Positions 9,243 to 18,400 of a stretch of DNA of 64,000 nt are shown one piece after another. The translations under genes were made by a program, and so were the position numbers. This DNA is from Galbibacter pacificus (GTDB lineage Bacteria > Bacteroidota > Bacteroidia > Flavobacteriales > Flavobacteriaceae), in NCBI RefSeq assembly GCF_029603155.1, contig NZ_JAPMUA010000001.1:1028587-1092586 (forward strand), written 5' to 3'. The notes below the pieces were generated by a model. It made no database searches, was not told the origin of the DNA, and saw nothing but the letters and a program-made list of their open reading frames with translations. Every line of letters starts with the position of its first letter. Positions within the stretch are counted from its first letter, which is position 1.

Positions 9243-10343
9243 CTATAAGTTTTTTGTGAGCTTACTAACGATGTTGTTTTCTGATAAAAATTCTTTTAAA
9301 ACTACCTTAATTGCTGTATATGCAGGTACTGCAAGCACCATCCCGAATACTCCAAATACCATTCCCGCAATAATAATTACCAAGAAGATTTCTAATGGAT
9401 GCGATTTTACACTGCTTGAAAATATAAGGGGCTGGCTAAAGAAATTATCTACTAATTGACCAATGATAAAACCAATTAAAACATATATGGCTTTTGGTAA
9501 GATTACGGTGCTAAAATCTGCTCCCAAATTACTAGACATGGTTAAGGAAACCATAAGTATTCCCCCGATAAGCGGACCCACATATGGAACCAAATTTAGC
9601 AGGGCACAAAGAAAGGCAATAACGATTGCATTTTGTATACCAAACACCAATAAAACTATGGTATAAATTACAAAGAGAATTGCTATTTGTAACAGCAAAC
9701 CAATAAAATATCTTGATAGTAAATTTTTTATACTTTCCAACGAATTTATTACGCGCTGTTCGTTGCTTGGCGGAATAAATGTTAACAGGCCATTTTGGAA
9801 AAGGCGCCTATCTTTTAAAAAGAAAAACGAAATGAAAATAATGGTAAACAATGCAACGGTAATCGAGCCGAGCCCCCCGATGATGTAATTGAACATATTA
9901 GGAATGGCAGATAGGTCTATGGTAGATATAAAATCGGATTTTTTAAGGGATTCTTCAATAGATGCCTCTACTTCGTAACGGCTTACTGAAAAATAGTCGG
10001 ATAATTCCCGGTATACATCCTGTAAGCTCATCCTGAGGTTTTCTATGTTTAGCAAAGATAAATTCTTTCCCTGTTCAATAATAAGCGGTATAAACAGGCT
10101 TACAATGCCCACCAAGAGAATAATCATTACCATCATGGTTATAATAACGGCCACATTATTGTTGAATTTGCACCGTTTTATTAAAAAGCGTACCAGCGGC
10201 CTCCCGATTAACGAAATTACTACTGCTATAATAATATAGGCTATCACTGCTTGAATTTTGTATAAGAAAAACAGTAAAAGCAAAATACCAACAATGGTTG
10301 CAATGGCTCTTAATATGCCATTGGCTATAGTTTTAGAATCCAT
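9243..10343 (-). CDS. AI-2E family membrane transporter
   Basis: This 366-residue protein has about eight hydrophobic segments in the AI-2E/PerM arrangement: two N-terminal helices, an extended soluble loop (about residues 90-145), then a helix cluster with LNLVPYVGPLIGG near residue 255, which is the family signature, and a final VFGMVLAVPAYTAIKVVLKEF segment. Members export diverse small molecules or act as ion antiporters; the name from autoinducer-2 export should not be over-read. It starts with ATG at 10343 and is followed within 7 nt by the methyltransferase gene. Confidence 0.88.
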   Translation of the reverse strand: MDSKTIANGILRAIATIVGILLLLFFLYKIQAVIAYIIIAVVISLIGRPLVRFLIKRCKFNNNVAVIITMMVMIILLVGIVSLFIPLIIEQGKNLSLLNIENLRMSLQDVYRELSDYFSVSRYEVEASIEESLKKSDFISTIDLSAIPNMFNYIIGGLGSITVALFTIIFISFFFLKDRRLFQNGLLTFIPPSNEQRVINSLESIKNLLSRYFIGLLLQIAILFVIYTIVLLVFGIQNAIVIAFLCALLNLVPYVGPLIGGILMVSLTMSSNLGADFSTVILPKAIYVLIGFIIGQLVDNFFSQPLIFSSSVKSHPLEIFLVIIIAGMVFGVFGMVLAVPAYTAIKVVLKEFLSENNIVSKLTKNL

Positions 10344-10471
10344 GTTTTATTGTATTAGTTAAGTCTAAAATTTTATTGTGTTTAGCCAGATAAATTATTT
10401 GTTGTTATTGTAAGTATAGGAGGAGTGTGGTTTATTGATGTCCGTAAAAATAAATAAAAAGCATCAACTAT

Positions 10472-10981
10472 CTATATCTTGAGCTTATTTGTTAATTCAT
10501 AGAGGCATATGCCGGTGGCATGGGCAAGGTTCATACTGCTGTTGTTCCCGTACATTTCTATATGGTGGACCGTATGGGCAGTTTCCAGCCATTTTTTTGA
10601 AACCCCGTGATTTTCGTTTCCTATAACAAGAACTATAGCGGTATTTTTTGGCAATTGCATGGTTCCAACCGGGCTACTGTTACTTGTAATTTCCAGGGCA
10701 ATGATATATTGTTTTTCTTTTTTTAGGTTGTTTATAAAGTCATTTTCGTCTTCAATATATTTGTATGGAACCGTTTTATGGGTAGTACGGGCTGTTTTTT
10801 CCATCCGTCTGCTAAGTAGTGGTTTTATGCCCGTAAAAATAATCTGTTCTACGCCAAAAGCATCGGCTAGCCTAAAAATAGAACCTATGTTGGATGCGCT
10901 CGATATATGGTCGCAAACAATGGTTATTGGAAATTGCTTTTTTAAAAAAGGCGTATTGGTATGTTGAAGCTGCGCTGCCAT
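10472..10981 (-). CDS. TrmH/SpoU-family RNA 2'-O-ribose methyltransferase
   Basis: The 169-residue SPOUT protein carries the three SpoU motifs: an N-terminal NIGSIFRLADAFGVEQIIF (motif 1), VIGNENHGVSKKW (motif 2) and NNSSMNLAHATGICLYEL (motif 3), which form the trefoil-knot SAM site. It lacks the extra N-terminal RNA-binding domain of longer relatives and is close to the minimal catalytic size. The target is a tRNA or rRNA ribose, not determinable here. It starts 2 nt after the stop of the DUF4159 gene and is almost certainly in the same operon. Confidence 0.88.
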   Translation of the reverse strand: MAAQLQHTNTPFLKKQFPITIVCDHISSASNIGSIFRLADAFGVEQIIFTGIKPLLSRRMEKTARTTHKTVPYKYIEDENDFINNLKKEKQYIIALEITSNSSPVGTMQLPKNTAIVLVIGNENHGVSKKWLETAHTVHHIEMYGNNSSMNLAHATGICLYELTNKLKI

Positions 10982-10983
10982 GA

Positions 10984-11631
10984 TTAATTTTCAAAGGCAT
11001 ATTGAATAATATTGGCGCCCATTTCCAGCGCTTGAATCCTCACGTTTTGCGGGTCGTGATGCACTTCTGGGTCTTCCCACCCGTCTCCAAGGTCGCATTC
11101 AAAAGTAAAAAGAAGAATTAGCCTGTTATTGTCGAAAATGCCAAAGGCCTGGGGCCGTTTTCCATCGTGCTCGTGTATTTTTGGAAGTCCGTTTGGAAAT
11201 TTATAAGTCTGGTTAAAAATGGGGTGGTTGGCGGGAAGCTCGGTAAATTCTTTATCCGGGAATATTTTGGGGATTTCTTTTTTAAAGTAATTTATCATTC
11301 CATAATTATCGTCTACATGTAAGAAACCGCCCGAAAGTAAATATTTGCGTAAATTTTGAGCCTCTTCATTGGTAAAAAAAACATTTCCGTGGCCTGTCAT
11401 ATGTATAAAGGGGTATTGAAAAATATCGCTGCTTCCGGGTTCTACCGTGGCCGGTTTTTCATTAATGGTGGTATGGATATTTTTATTGCAAAATTTAATG
11501 AGGTTTGGCAGGGAAGTGGGGTTGGCATACCAGTCGCCGCCACCTTTGTACTTTAGCAAGGCTATTTCTTGCGACTGCGCCAAGAGCCCGAACAAACAAA
11601 ACAGCAAGCATGCCCAATATTTTTTTATCAT
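10984..11631 (-). CDS. DUF4159 domain secreted protein
   Basis: The 215-residue protein has an N-terminal signal peptide (KKYWACLLFCLFGLLAQSQ) and then a single DUF4159 domain, recognised from GGDWYANPTSLPNLIKF, PFIHMTGHGNVFF and GGFLHVDDNYG. The fold resembles class I glutamine amidotransferase-like domains, and family members lie among gliding or surface genes in many Bacteroidetes. No catalytic role is established. A good -7 element lies 31 bp upstream at 11662-11669, so transcription of this gene and trmH probably begins there. Confidence 0.8.
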   Translation of the reverse strand: MIKKYWACLLFCLFGLLAQSQEIALLKYKGGGDWYANPTSLPNLIKFCNKNIHTTINEKPATVEPGSSDIFQYPFIHMTGHGNVFFTNEEAQNLRKYLLSGGFLHVDDNYGMINYFKKEIPKIFPDKEFTELPANHPIFNQTYKFPNGLPKIHEHDGKRPQAFGIFDNNRLILLFTFECDLGDGWEDPEVHHDPQNVRIQALEMGANIIQYAFEN

Positions 11632-11661
11632 TTCTTTTTATAAGAAGTTTATCGTGTACCA

Positions 11662-11669
11662 CAAACTTA
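11662..11669 (-). promoter_or_regulatory. Promoter -7 element for the DUF4159-trmH operon
   Basis: The minus strand reads TAAGTTTG, a perfect match to TAnnTTTG, 31 bp before the ATG at 11631. No convincing -33 TTTG is present at the expected distance. Confidence 0.5.
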
Positions 11670-11714
11670 CACAATTTGTTTGGTATTGTATTTCTTGAAA
11701 TGTGATGTGCTTTT

Positions 11715-12422
11715 TTAGCCGTTCGCAATAGAAATAATATGGCACCCTACAATGGCGGCTGTTTCGGTTCGTAAACGGTTGTCGCTAAGTGTAACCGGGA
11801 TATAGCCACTGCTAGTTGCCTTTTTAATTTCAGCAGAAGAAAAATCGCCTTCGGGCCCGATTAAAAGCAGGGTCTTGCTGTCTGGTAATACTTTTCGTTT
11901 GAGGTCGTATTTCTCATCATCTTCACAATGGGCAATAAATAATTGACCTTCGGAATTGTTGTTTTCAATAAAAGTATTAAAATCAATGGCATCGTTAAGC
12001 TTTGGCAAATAACAGGTAAGCGATTGTTTCATGGCCGACTGAAGTATCTTTTCATAGCGTTCGGGCTTTATCACTTTTCTTTCGGAATGTTCGCAGATAA
12101 TGGGGGTAATTTCATCGATACCGATTTCCGTGGCCTTTTCAAGAAACCATTCATAGCGGTCGTTCATCTTAGTGGGGGCCACCGCCATATGCAAGTAATA
12201 ATTTTTTTTATGTTTTAGGCGTGCCTGGGTAATGGTTACATTACAATGTTTTATGTCGGCGTTTATTATTTCGGCTTCAAAAAGCCAGCCTTTTCCGTTT
12301 GTAATATATAACTGGTCTCCCTCTTTTTTACGCAGAACTTTGCTTATGTGCTTGCTTTCTTCTTTGTTAAAAGAAAACAGTTTGGTGTCTTTCTCTATTT
12401 CGGGCGCATAAAAAAGTTGCAT
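11715..12422 (-). CDS. rsmE: 16S rRNA (uracil-1498-N3)-methyltransferase
   Basis: The 235-residue protein has an N-terminal PUA-like domain (HISKVLRKKEGDQLYITNGK) and a C-terminal SPOUT knot with LLLIGPEGDFSSAEI and LSDNRLRTETAAIVGCHII, both diagnostic of RsmE. It methylates N3 of U1498 in 16S rRNA in the assembled small subunit. Length and start (ATG at 12422) are normal. Downstream lies the DUF4159 operon with its own promoter. Confidence 0.95.
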   Translation of the reverse strand: MQLFYAPEIEKDTKLFSFNKEESKHISKVLRKKEGDQLYITNGKGWLFEAEIINADIKHCNVTITQARLKHKKNYYLHMAVAPTKMNDRYEWFLEKATEIGIDEITPIICEHSERKVIKPERYEKILQSAMKQSLTCYLPKLNDAIDFNTFIENNNSEGQLFIAHCEDDEKYDLKRKVLPDSKTLLLIGPEGDFSSAEIKKATSSGYIPVTLSDNRLRTETAAIVGCHIISIANG

Positions 12423-12443
12423 GGGTTTAAGTGGAGTTTATAA

Positions 12444-12499
12444 TGTTGAAAGTTTGTAAGGTTTATAAAGTTATAAAGTTGTAAAGTTAAAAGTTATAT
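12444..12499. repeat. Short degenerate 8-9 bp tandem array (mosaic repeat family, minus orientation)
   Basis: Successive words GTTTGTAAG, GTTTATAAA, GTTATAAA, GTTGTAAA, GTTAAAA and GTTATAT run through this stretch. Read on the minus strand they resemble the AACTTTG/AACTTTA words of the larger arrays at 14.0, 49.3, 51.0 and 56.2 kb. The rest of the 12423-12652 gap shows nothing I can name. Confidence 0.55.
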
Positions 12500-12652
12500 G
12501 CAAAACGGATTGATTTTTTATTTAGAAAATTTAATGGTTATTGTGTGCGGGTTTGTTTGTTGAACAAATCGGCAAAAAGGATATGCCAAAGGCGACATCC
12601 TTAAAAGCGCTTTTGTATGTCTTTTTTTACGATTATGGGATTTTTACAGCAG

Positions 12653-13690
12653 CTAGTTTTCCTTTTTTAATATTTTAACGATTCGGTTATACATTATTTC
12701 TGACATATTCCAATTATAGCCATCAAAATTAACCGTGTTTGTAAATTGTATAACGACAGCATCTATATCTTTATGGTATTTGGCAATAGTTTGGTATCCT
12801 GGTATCAAACCTGTGTGTTCATACTTATAAATGGAAGAATAGATTTCTTTTTCTTTTTTATCCCTAAAAACCGAACCATCGTTTAGGGCACGTATAAATT
12901 TGCTCAAATCTTCTGCTGTTGCCAGTATCGAGCCTATATTGTCCGTTTTTAAATCTGCATCATAGCCCACATAGTAACCGCTCATTATATTATCTATATT
13001 TACATCTTGAATCGATCCAAACGTATGCTTTAAGCTTAATGGATTTAAAATTTCTTCTTGAATGTATTGGAACGAACTATATCCAAGAACCTGGTTCATT
13101 ATTTTGCCGAGTAATAAGTAATTGGTATTGGAATATTCATACCCTTGGTCGGGTTTAAAATTAGCAGGCAGGTCCAAAACCAAAGCAAGATTTTCATCTG
13201 CTGTCTCTTTTGGAGCCGCCCAATACATATAGGTATCTGTATAGTTTGGAATACCGCTTCTATGTTTGACCAACATACGCAAAGTAATTTTGTCGGCATA
13301 TTCTATCCTGCCTTTTAATTCGGGCAAATAATCGGCAAGTGTTTTGTTTAATGATAATTTTCCGTCGTAAACCAGTTTTGCAACGGCTACGGCATTATAC
13401 AATTTGCTTACGCTGGCAATTTTAAATAGGGCATTGGGGTCGGCTGGAATTTTGTTTTCCCTGTTTTTGTAGCCCGAAGCATAAAATTCTGATTGGTTAC
13501 CTTTTTTGTTCACGCAAACAATAATACCATCAAATCCGTAATCGGCTGCTTTATCAACTTGTTCCTGAACGGTGTTTGGAAGTGGCATAATCCAAGCTTT
13601 TACAATGGGCCAAGGGACAAAATATAGAGAGATAATCGCTCCCAGGAGCAATAAAACCCTAATGATGCGTTTTGATTTTTTTTTAGTCAT
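12653..13690 (-). CDS. Membrane-anchored serine hydrolase of the class C beta-lactamase/penicillin-binding fold
   Basis: A basic N terminus and one hydrophobic helix (RVLLLLGAIISLYFVPW) anchor the protein facing the periplasm. The hydrolase domain has the SxxK nucleophile motif as SVSK near residue 93, the YxN motif as YSNTNY near residue 188, and HTG in place of the usual KTG near residue 300. These suggest an esterase, D-peptidase or amidase; true beta-lactamase activity is not implied. The 345-residue length is typical. It stands alone between two repeat-bearing gaps. Confidence 0.88.
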   Translation of the reverse strand: MTKKKSKRIIRVLLLLGAIISLYFVPWPIVKAWIMPLPNTVQEQVDKAADYGFDGIIVCVNKKGNQSEFYASGYKNRENKIPADPNALFKIASVSKLYNAVAVAKLVYDGKLSLNKTLADYLPELKGRIEYADKITLRMLVKHRSGIPNYTDTYMYWAAPKETADENLALVLDLPANFKPDQGYEYSNTNYLLLGKIMNQVLGYSSFQYIQEEILNPLSLKHTFGSIQDVNIDNIMSGYYVGYDADLKTDNIGSILATAEDLSKFIRALNDGSVFRDKKEKEIYSSIYKYEHTGLIPGYQTIAKYHKDIDAVVIQFTNTVNFDGYNWNMSEIMYNRIVKILKKEN

Positions 13691-13913
13691 TTTATTTTTT
13701 GTTCAATATTGATTGAAAAATAGGTGAAAAATGCAATTGCATTTATTTATTTTTTAACACACCAAGTTTCATGTATAAAATGCCCTAAAAAAATAATAGC
13801 AGCGAAGAATGGTGTTGGTTTAGTTGCCCTAAAATACATATTTATCTTACAAAACAATGTTTTAACAGTATTTTTTAGTTTATAGGAGCAAATTAAGTGT
13901 GGAATGACCTATT

Positions 13914-13999
13914 GGATACGTCCGGAACACCGTCGGATACGTCCACCAACGTATCTGGACATATTCGGAACCCCACGGGATACGTTCACTAATGTATTT
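13914..13999. repeat. Four-unit tandem repeat, alternating 21 and 22 bp
   Basis: Units begin at 13914, 13935, 13957 and 13978, three of them with GGATACGT. Units 1 and 3 share CGGAAC; units 2 and 4 match at 18 of 22 bases, and all four differences are C in unit 2 and T in unit 4. The higher-order period is therefore 43 bp. Unit 2 contains a 7-bp hairpin (GATACGT, loop CCACCA, ACGTATC, 13936-13955). In unit 4 the same stem survives only through G-U pairs. Confidence 0.8.
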
Positions 14000-14067
14000 G
14001 TATGGAAATAGTTAATGGTTGAACTTTGCACCTTTAAACCCTCAACAACATAGCATCGTAACAACCT

Positions 14068-14099
<32 letters not shown>

Positions 14100-14231
14100 A
14101 AGGGGTTAGTTGTTTTTTAATGGTTAATTGTTAATTGTAGAGCTTTGAACCTCTGAACCCTAAACTATAAACTCTCAACCCTCAACAACATAGCACCATA
14201 ACAACCTTGAATAGTGATAAGGGAAAAGGAG

Positions 14232-14287
14232 TTAGTTATTTGTTAATAGTTAATTGTTGTATGTTAGGGATATTTGAAACCTGAAAC
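14232..14287 (+). repeat. 56-bp core element, copy 1
   Basis: Begins TTAGTTATTTGTTAATAG and ends AAACCTGAAAC. It differs from the copy at 49342 at one position and from the copy at 50710 at three. Confidence 0.9.
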
Positions 14288-14364
14288 ATGGAACATGGAA
14301 CCTTTGTAACTTTGAATCTTTGCACCTTTGAACCTCTAGACTCTCAACTCTCAACAATCAACTC

Positions 14365-15387
14365 TCAAATAGAAAACCGTGCTTTGGCGGTGATGCGCTG
14401 ATCGGTAAAATCTTCTTTCAAAAATTTATAATATCCTACAATACCTATCATGGCGGCATTGTCTGTGGTGTATTCAAATTTAGGAATGTAGGTCTGCCAG
14501 CCAAAGCGCTTTTCGCATTCTTTTAAAGTATCCCTTATTCCCGAGTTCGCCGAAACCCCGCCACCAATGGCTATTTGCTTAATACCTGTTTGTTTAACCG
14601 CTTTTTTTAATTTATCTATTAAAATATTGATTATTCCCTGTTGTATGGATGCACAGATATCATTAAGGTTCTTCTCGATAAAATCCGGGTCCTTTTCGGT
14701 TTCTTTTTGAATAAAGTACAATACAGAAGTTTTAAAGCCGCTAAAGCTAAAATTAAGTCCGTCAACCTTGGGTTTCGGGAACGGATAGGCTTTAGCATCG
14801 CCCTGCCTTGCATATTTGTCCACCAAAGGGCCGCCCGGATATGGAAGGCCTAATATTTTTGCCGATTTGTCAAAAGCTTCGCCAACGGCATCGTCTATGG
14901 TTTCGCCAATAACTTCCATATTAAAATGGCTGTTCACTTTAACAATTTGTGTGTGCCCACCACTAATGGTCAGCGCCAAAAATGGAAAACTGGGCATGGG
15001 CGTTTCGGGTTCCTTGATAAAATGTGCCAATATATGTGCCTGCATGTGGTTTACCTCGATTAACGGGATGTCTAATCCCAGGGCAAGCGACTTTGCAAAC
15101 GATGTTCCAACCAATAACGAACCCATTAATCCAGGGCCTCTTGTAAAAGCTATGGCAGATAATTCTTTTTTGTCGATATTTGCCCTGCTCAATGCTTGAT
15201 GGACTACCGGAACGATGTTTTGTTGATGCGCCCTGGAAGCCAATTCCGGTACAACGCCTCCATATTCTTCATGAATTTTTTGGTTGGCAACAACATTGCT
15301 CAACACTTTATCGTTGTGGAGTACAGCGGCCGATGTATCGTCGCAAGAAGATTCTATGGCTAGTATGTAAACATCTTGAGTATTCAT
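14365..15387 (-). CDS. tsaD: tRNA N6-adenosine threonylcarbamoyltransferase
   Basis: TsaD transfers the threonylcarbamoyl group to A37 of ANN-decoding tRNAs, an essential step in t6A synthesis. The frame is open further upstream, but the ATG at 15387 gives the standard start MNTQDVYILAIESSCDDTSA and a normal 340 residues. The ASKHA-fold signatures are present: the metal-binding HxxxH of VNHMQAHILAHF near residue 110, ISGGHTQIV, GEAFDKSAKILGLPYPGG and IGGGVSANSGIR. A -7 element at 15415-15422 fits this start. The start codon overlaps the longest possible start of the divergent tamB gene. Confidence 0.97.
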   Translation of the reverse strand: MNTQDVYILAIESSCDDTSAAVLHNDKVLSNVVANQKIHEEYGGVVPELASRAHQQNIVPVVHQALSRANIDKKELSAIAFTRGPGLMGSLLVGTSFAKSLALGLDIPLIEVNHMQAHILAHFIKEPETPMPSFPFLALTISGGHTQIVKVNSHFNMEVIGETIDDAVGEAFDKSAKILGLPYPGGPLVDKYARQGDAKAYPFPKPKVDGLNFSFSGFKTSVLYFIQKETEKDPDFIEKNLNDICASIQQGIINILIDKLKKAVKQTGIKQIAIGGGVSANSGIRDTLKECEKRFGWQTYIPKFEYTTDNAAMIGIVGYYKFLKEDFTDQRITAKARFSI

Positions 15388-15389
15388 GC

Positions 15390-15397
15390 TATCTTTG
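15390..15397 (+). promoter_or_regulatory. Candidate promoter -7 element for tamB
   Basis: TATCTTTG is a perfect TAnnTTTG. It lies inside the longest tamB frame, so transcription would start near 15403, after the ATG at 15386. No good -33 element is seen, so support is moderate. Confidence 0.4.
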
Positions 15398-15406
15398 GAA
15401 TGGAAA

Positions 15407-18400
15407 TTGAATGGCAAAGGTAAAACATTAAGAACTATCAAAAAACTCAGAAAAATATTAATTAGAATACTACTTGTTTTGATCCTTATTTTGGTGATGG
15501 CAAGTATTTTTCTATCCTTACCTTTTGTGCAGACATCCATTGCAAAACGCGCTACCAAGTACTTAAACGAAACCTTCAATACCAACATCAATATAGACGA
15601 GATACATTTTATTCCCTTTTTTGGCGATGTAAACATTAAAGGGGTTTATGTAGAAGATTATAAAAAGGATACGCTTATCTATATCAATAAATTGAGCACA
15701 TCTATTTTAAGCCTTCGCAATGTGGTTAAGGGCGATCTGGAGTTTGGCGAGATTAGGGCCGATGAATTGTTGCTTAACCTAAAAATCCACAAGGGCGAAG
15801 ACAATACCAATTTAAATGTTTTCGTGGACAAGCTCGATAGTGGAGAAGGCGATCCGGACCATCCTTTTTTAATGACTTCTTCTAATATTTCGGTAAAAAA
15901 AAGCGAGTTCAGGCTGGTAGACGAGAACAAAGAGAACCCTGTAATATTGGGACTCGAAAATTTACATATTGAAGCCGACTCGTTTAAAATTTTGGGCCCG
16001 CAGGTAAATGTCGGGGTGGAGCAGCTGGATTTTACCTCCAAGAAAGGAGTGGTGGTAAACCGTTTAAAAACAGAATTTTCTTACAACAGAACCGAAATGC
16101 GATTGGATGGCCTGTCAATCGATACCCCCGAATCGTTTATCAAAGGAGATGTGGTTTTTAATTATGAAGTGGAAGATTTCCGGGATTTTATGAATAAGGT
16201 AAAATTAACCGGGCACTTTGACGATTCTACCGTTTCCCTTGACGAGATAAACCTTTATTTTGATGAATTTGGTACCGGAAGGGAAGTAGAGCTGTCTTCT
16301 AATTTTAAAGGGGTTTTAAACAAGCTCGAAATGAACAATCTTAACATGACATCGCAAAACACACTTATAGACGGCGATTTTGTTTTTAACAACATGTTCG
16401 AAAAAGCCAAGCCCTTTAGCATAGATGCCCATCTAAGGAATGTATCGTCCAACTATTACCAGCTTACCAATTTACTGCCGGGCATTTTGGGCAAGGCGTT
16501 GCCTTCTTCTTTTCAAAAATTCGGTCAGCTTTCCGTTTTTGGAAACATGCGCATCACCGAGCAATCGGTTTATGCCAAGGTAAACCTTATTTCGGATATC
16601 GGTAAGGGATATTCCGATTTAACGCTTACCAGCATTAACGATATAGACGAGGCCTCGTACAAAGGAACGCTCTCTCTCCAAGATTTTAACATGGGGACCT
16701 TTATTGAAAACGATCAACTGGGCGAAACCGATCTGGATATTCGGGTAGACGGGAAAGGATTTAAGCAGGAGGCCCTCAATACAGAAATAATTGGTGAGGT
16801 ATATACCGTTGATTACAATGGGTACGAATATAAAAACCTGAAGGTTTCGGGAATTTTAAAGGATCAGCTTTTTGATGGTTCGGTAACTTCTAAAGACGAA
16901 AATTTTGATGTTGCCTTTAAAGGATTGGCCGACCTTTCGGGCGACACCAATGAATTTAAGTTTGTGGCTTCTGTAAACAGGATAGACCTCAATCGCTTAA
17001 ACTTTGTCGACCGGGACAGTATATCGGTATTCAAAGGGAATATCGTGGCCGACATGGCAGGAAATACAATGTACGATTTGGCAGGGGAGATAAGCTTTTA
17101 CAAAACCAATTATACCAACCAGAACGACAGTTATTATTTTGATGATTTTACGGTAACCTCAAAGTTTAAAGGAGACGAACGTATTATTACCGTAAATTCC
17201 CCGGACATTATTACCGGTTCTTTAAGGGGCAAGTACAGGGTTAGGGAACTGGGTAATTTGGTAAAAAATTCCATTGGTAGCATTTATACAAATTACGAGC
17301 CCGTTGAAATTACACCCGGACAGTATGTAGACTTCAATTTTAAAATATACAACAAGATAATCGAGGTTTTTTTCCCAAAGCTTGAATTTGGGAGCAATAC
17401 CTTCATAAAAGGGAGCATGGCGGCCGATGAAGGTGATTTTAAGCTGAATTTTAACTCGCCTAAAATTAATGCCAACGGAAACATCTTTGATAATATTCAA
17501 ATACAAATAGACAACAAAAACCCATTGTACAATACCTATGTTGAAGTAAAGGATATTCAGTCTAATATTTACGATGTAAGCGATTTTAGTTTGATCAACA
17601 CAAAAATTAACGATACGCTTTTCTTTAGAACAGAATTTAAGGGCGGTAAGGAATTCAACGACGTGTACAACCTTAACTTTTATCACACCTTCAACAACAA
17701 TCAAGAGTCTGTTATTGGCTTAAAACGTTCCCAACTTGGATTTAAGGGAAGAAACTGGATAATTAACGAAAACAACGATACCAATAATAAAGTAAGTTTC
17801 AACAAAACCTTGGACACCATAAACATTAGCCAGGTTGTAATGAACTATAAAGACGAACAGATACGCCTGGAAGGAACGCTTATAGACAGTACGTATAAAG
17901 ATATCGATCTGGAATTTGAAAAAGTAGCACTGGACAAGATAATGCCCAATGTAGATAGCCTAAAACTGGATGGCATTGTAGATGGATATTTAAACATTTT
18001 ACAGCGAAACAGCAACTATACGCCTTCGTCCAATGTAAAAATTTCAAACTTTGCCGTAAACGATTTGCCATTGGGGAATTTGTTTCTATCTATTCTCGGG
18101 AACGACAACCTCACCACTTTTGGGGTAAATGCAAAAATTGTAAATCAAGATACCGAATCGTTGAATATTTTAGGCGAAATTAAACCAACTGAGACCAATA
18201 CAATGCTGGACCTTAATGCGCATTTGGAAGGGTTGAACCTAAAAGCACTGAGCCCGTTGGGGGGCGATGTAATTTCGGATATGCGCGGGCTTGCATCGGG
18301 CGATTTTAAAGTAACAGGCGCCCTGAAAAATCCTGAAATGAACGGAAGCATACAAATAACCGATGGCGGACTTAAAATTCCATATCTAAACGTGGATATG

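Noticed and set aside
17222..17704. 160-residue open frame antisense to tamB
   Set aside because: The tamB frame is continuous for 4.5 kb and shows the expected domain order, so the antisense frame is fortuitous.
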